8,511 nt of DNA, taken from NCBI GenBank assembly GCA_934667175.1, contig CAKULN010000083.1, positions 1 through 8,511 of the forward strand, written 5' to 3'. The position numbers and the translations under genes were made by a program. Under the pieces are notes generated by a model. The model saw only the letters and a program-made list of their open reading frames with translations. It had not been told where the DNA came from and searched no databases. This document shows positions 6,938 through 8,511 of this stretch, piece by piece; the stretch's first letter is position 1; every line of letters begins with the position of its first letter. This DNA comes from an uncultured Bacteroidales bacterium. GTDB lineage: Bacteria > Bacteroidota > Bacteroidia > Bacteroidales > UBA932.

Positions 6938-7645
6938 ATGGCAGACAAGAAAGCGGAAAGAATACAGACTTCCATTCTGAACGGAGTCGAGAAGAAGGCC
7001 CTTGTCTGGCTGGCCGAGAGGCAGCCGAAATGGGTCGTATCGGACACACTCACAGCCATCGGCACACTCGGAGCTATCACGATCGGAGCCGGGTACATCC
7101 TCTGCGGCGTCAACGTCAACTTCCTATGGCTCAGTTGTCTGGGTTTCATCGTGAACTGGTATGGCGATTCCCTTGACGGAACCCTCGCCAGAGTCCGTAA
7201 AACACAAAGGCCTATCTACGGCTATTACCTTGACCACACGGTTGATTGCATCAACGAGGCGTTCATGTTCATCGGTCTAGGACTGTCATACCTTATGCGT
7301 CTGGATCTGGCGTTGATGATATTCGTTGTCTATCTTTGTCTCACGGTGAACGTCAGTGTGAACGCCCACCTAAAGAGCGAGTTCAGACTCACTTACGCCA
7401 AACTTGGTCCGACAGAGTTCAGAGTGATCGCCATCGTGCTCACCTCTCTTTTCATATTCATCAAACCTCTGAGGGAATTCCGCACCTCTGTCCATGTGTT
7501 TGGGAAAGAAATCGAACTTCACTCTCTGGACGTCGCCGGAATTGTCATCCTGGCCATACTTCTCGTTATATATTTCGTGACCATCATCAGCGACGCCAAA
7601 GGCTATGCGAAGATGGATCCTATGCCAAATAACGACGAGAAATAA
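6938..7645 (+). CDS. CDP-alcohol phosphatidyltransferase family enzyme
   Basis: The 235-residue integral membrane protein contains the complete CDP-alcohol phosphotransferase signature D-x2-D-G-x2-A-R-x9-G-x3-D-x3-D (Asp77, Asp80, Gly81, Ala84, Arg85, Gly95, Asp99, Asp103). Enzymes of this family displace CMP from a CDP-linked donor, usually CDP-diacylglycerol or a CDP-amino alcohol, with an alcohol acceptor, and use the aspartates to hold divalent metals. Hydrophobic segments at about 37-57, 61-75, 106-145, 162-176 and 198-217 fit the usual six-helix fold. I chose the ATG at 6938; a TTG two codons earlier (6932) extends the frame but is a poor start. The gene follows the GNAT-like gene after 13 bases and overlaps the next start by one base (TAATG). 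The acceptor (glycerol phosphate, serine, inositol phosphate or a ceramide-type lipid) is not evident. Confidence 0.88.
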   Translation: MADKKAERIQTSILNGVEKKALVWLAERQPKWVVSDTLTAIGTLGAITIGAGYILCGVNVNFLWLSCLGFIVNWYGDSLDGTLARVRKTQRPIYGYYLDHTVDCINEAFMFIGLGLSYLMRLDLALMIFVVYLCLTVNVSVNAHLKSEFRLTYAKLGPTEFRVIAIVLTSLFIFIKPLREFRTSVHVFGKEIELHSLDVAGIVILAILLVIYFVTIISDAKGYAKMDPMPNNDEK

Positions 7646-8508
7646 TGCCGCTTCTTCCTGTAGAACAAATAGAGCGGCTCGCGCCTGTTTTCAAAGGCAA
7701 GGTCGGCAACGCCGCCGCACGGATCCTGCGGAAAGTCCTTTCGATAAAGACGTTGTCTGACCTCTACGACAAGATTGATGAATATCAAGGGGCGGACTTC
7801 GCCGGTGTGCTTCTGGACAGGCTTGGCGTAAATTACAAGCTTGGAGGGGCGCAAAGGCTCCAAAATCTTCCCGACGGCCCGTTCATAACGGTCAGCAACC
7901 ATCCCTACGGTGGAATGGACGGAATCATACTCATTGACCTAATGGGACATCTGCGGCCGGGGTTCAAGGTTATGGTGACCGAGTTTCTGGCATTGGTGGA
8001 AGCCCTCCGCCCGAGTCTCATTGTCGTCAACCCGAAAAACAATCTGAACAAGGGCATCACCGCCAAGAACATTCAAGGTGTCCGTGAGGTTCTGGAAAGG
8101 CTTCATGACGGTGAGCCAGTCGGATTCTTTCCTTCCGGAGCCGTTTCAGACCTAAGCCTTAAAGAGATGAAGATCAGAGACAGGGAATGGCAGGAGGCGG
8201 TTCTGCGGCTTATTCAAAAAGCCAAGGTTCCGATTGTGCCTGTCAGGTTTTTCGATCACAATTCAATGTGGTTTTACTATTTGGGGCTTATCGACTGGAG
8301 GGTCCGGCTGATGCAGCTTCCTCACGAGCTTGTCAACAAAAAGCACAGGAGGATAAGGGTAGGAATCGGTGAGGTACTGACAGTGGAAGATCAGTCCGAG
8401 CATTCCGACATCAAGGATTTCGGAGCGTTCCTCAGAAGCAAGGTCTATGACATGCCACTTCCTGATGATTTCGTCAGATATAAGGATTTCATCGCATCCA
8501 CAAGATAA
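7645..8508 (+). CDS. Lysophospholipid acyltransferase (LPLAT) superfamily protein
   Basis: This 287-residue protein matches the PlsC/LPLAT superfamily, which esterifies lyso-lipids using acyl-CoA or acyl-ACP. The catalytic region is SNHPYGGMDG (84-93), with His86 and Asp92; the spacing is H-x5-D instead of the common H-x4-D. The later blocks FPSGAVSD (162-169), in the place of the usual FPEG, and VPIVPVRF (195-202) are in the expected order. The HPxGGxDG form is familiar to me from acyltransferases linked to ornithine or glycine aminolipid synthesis. No clear N-terminal transmembrane helix is visible, so it is probably membrane-associated through amphipathic surfaces. The ATG overlaps the preceding stop (TAATG). 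The stop codon lies three bases from the window edge, so any downstream operon member is unseen. Confidence 0.82.
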   Translation: MPLLPVEQIERLAPVFKGKVGNAAARILRKVLSIKTLSDLYDKIDEYQGADFAGVLLDRLGVNYKLGGAQRLQNLPDGPFITVSNHPYGGMDGIILIDLMGHLRPGFKVMVTEFLALVEALRPSLIVVNPKNNLNKGITAKNIQGVREVLERLHDGEPVGFFPSGAVSDLSLKEMKIRDREWQEAVLRLIQKAKVPIVPVRFFDHNSMWFYYLGLIDWRVRLMQLPHELVNKKHRRIRVGIGEVLTVEDQSEHSDIKDFGAFLRSKVYDMPLPDDFVRYKDFIASTR

Positions 8509-8511
8509 TCA

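Overview
The window looks like chromosomal DNA from a Bacteroidota bacterium, most likely of the order Bacteroidales, at close to even GC. The clues are an intergenic TAnnTTTG-type promoter element (a perfect match upstream of the Fur-family gene), A/T-rich start regions without strong Shine-Dalgarno sequences, and the type of acyltransferase, CDP-alcohol transferase and GNAT-like proteins present. I cannot place it to genus. All eight genes look intact. I see no tRNA, rRNA, CRISPR array, insertion sequence or phage gene.

Region 1 (1-5202) is an ion and metal homeostasis block. On the plus strand an NhaC-type Na+/H+ antiporter overlaps a cation diffusion facilitator (CDF) gene by one base (TAATG), which implies translational coupling. 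They converge with no spacer on a minus-strand pair: a short-chain dehydrogenase and, upstream of it, a P1B-type heavy-metal ATPase with the zinc/cadmium/lead signature (CPC, plus Lys and Asp in the last membrane helices). A strong hairpin with a T-tract separates the ATPase from the dehydrogenase.

Region 2 (4979-5199) is the divergent intergenic region between the ATPase and a Fur-family repressor gene. It holds a perfect 6-3-6 palindrome placed where it could control the ATPase promoter, a REP-like inverted repeat, and the repressor's own -7 element. The simplest model, inferred and not shown, is a metal-responsive Fur-family protein controlling the ATPase and perhaps the CDF exporter.

Region 3 (5200-5799) is the Fur-family gene followed by a 153-base AT-rich gap with a weak promoter candidate.

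Region 4 (5800-8508) is a compact plus-strand operon of three probable lipid or membrane genes: a 374-residue GNAT-like acyltransferase-family protein, a CDP-alcohol phosphotransferase with the full catalytic motif, and an acyltransferase of the lysophospholipid acyltransferase superfamily with an unusual H-x5-D spacing. The last two overlap by one base (TAATG). Together they suggest synthesis of a phospholipid, aminolipid or sphingolipid. The exact product cannot be read from this window.

The most useful leads are the palindromic operator candidate and the uncharacterised lipid operon. Neither is proof of a new system.
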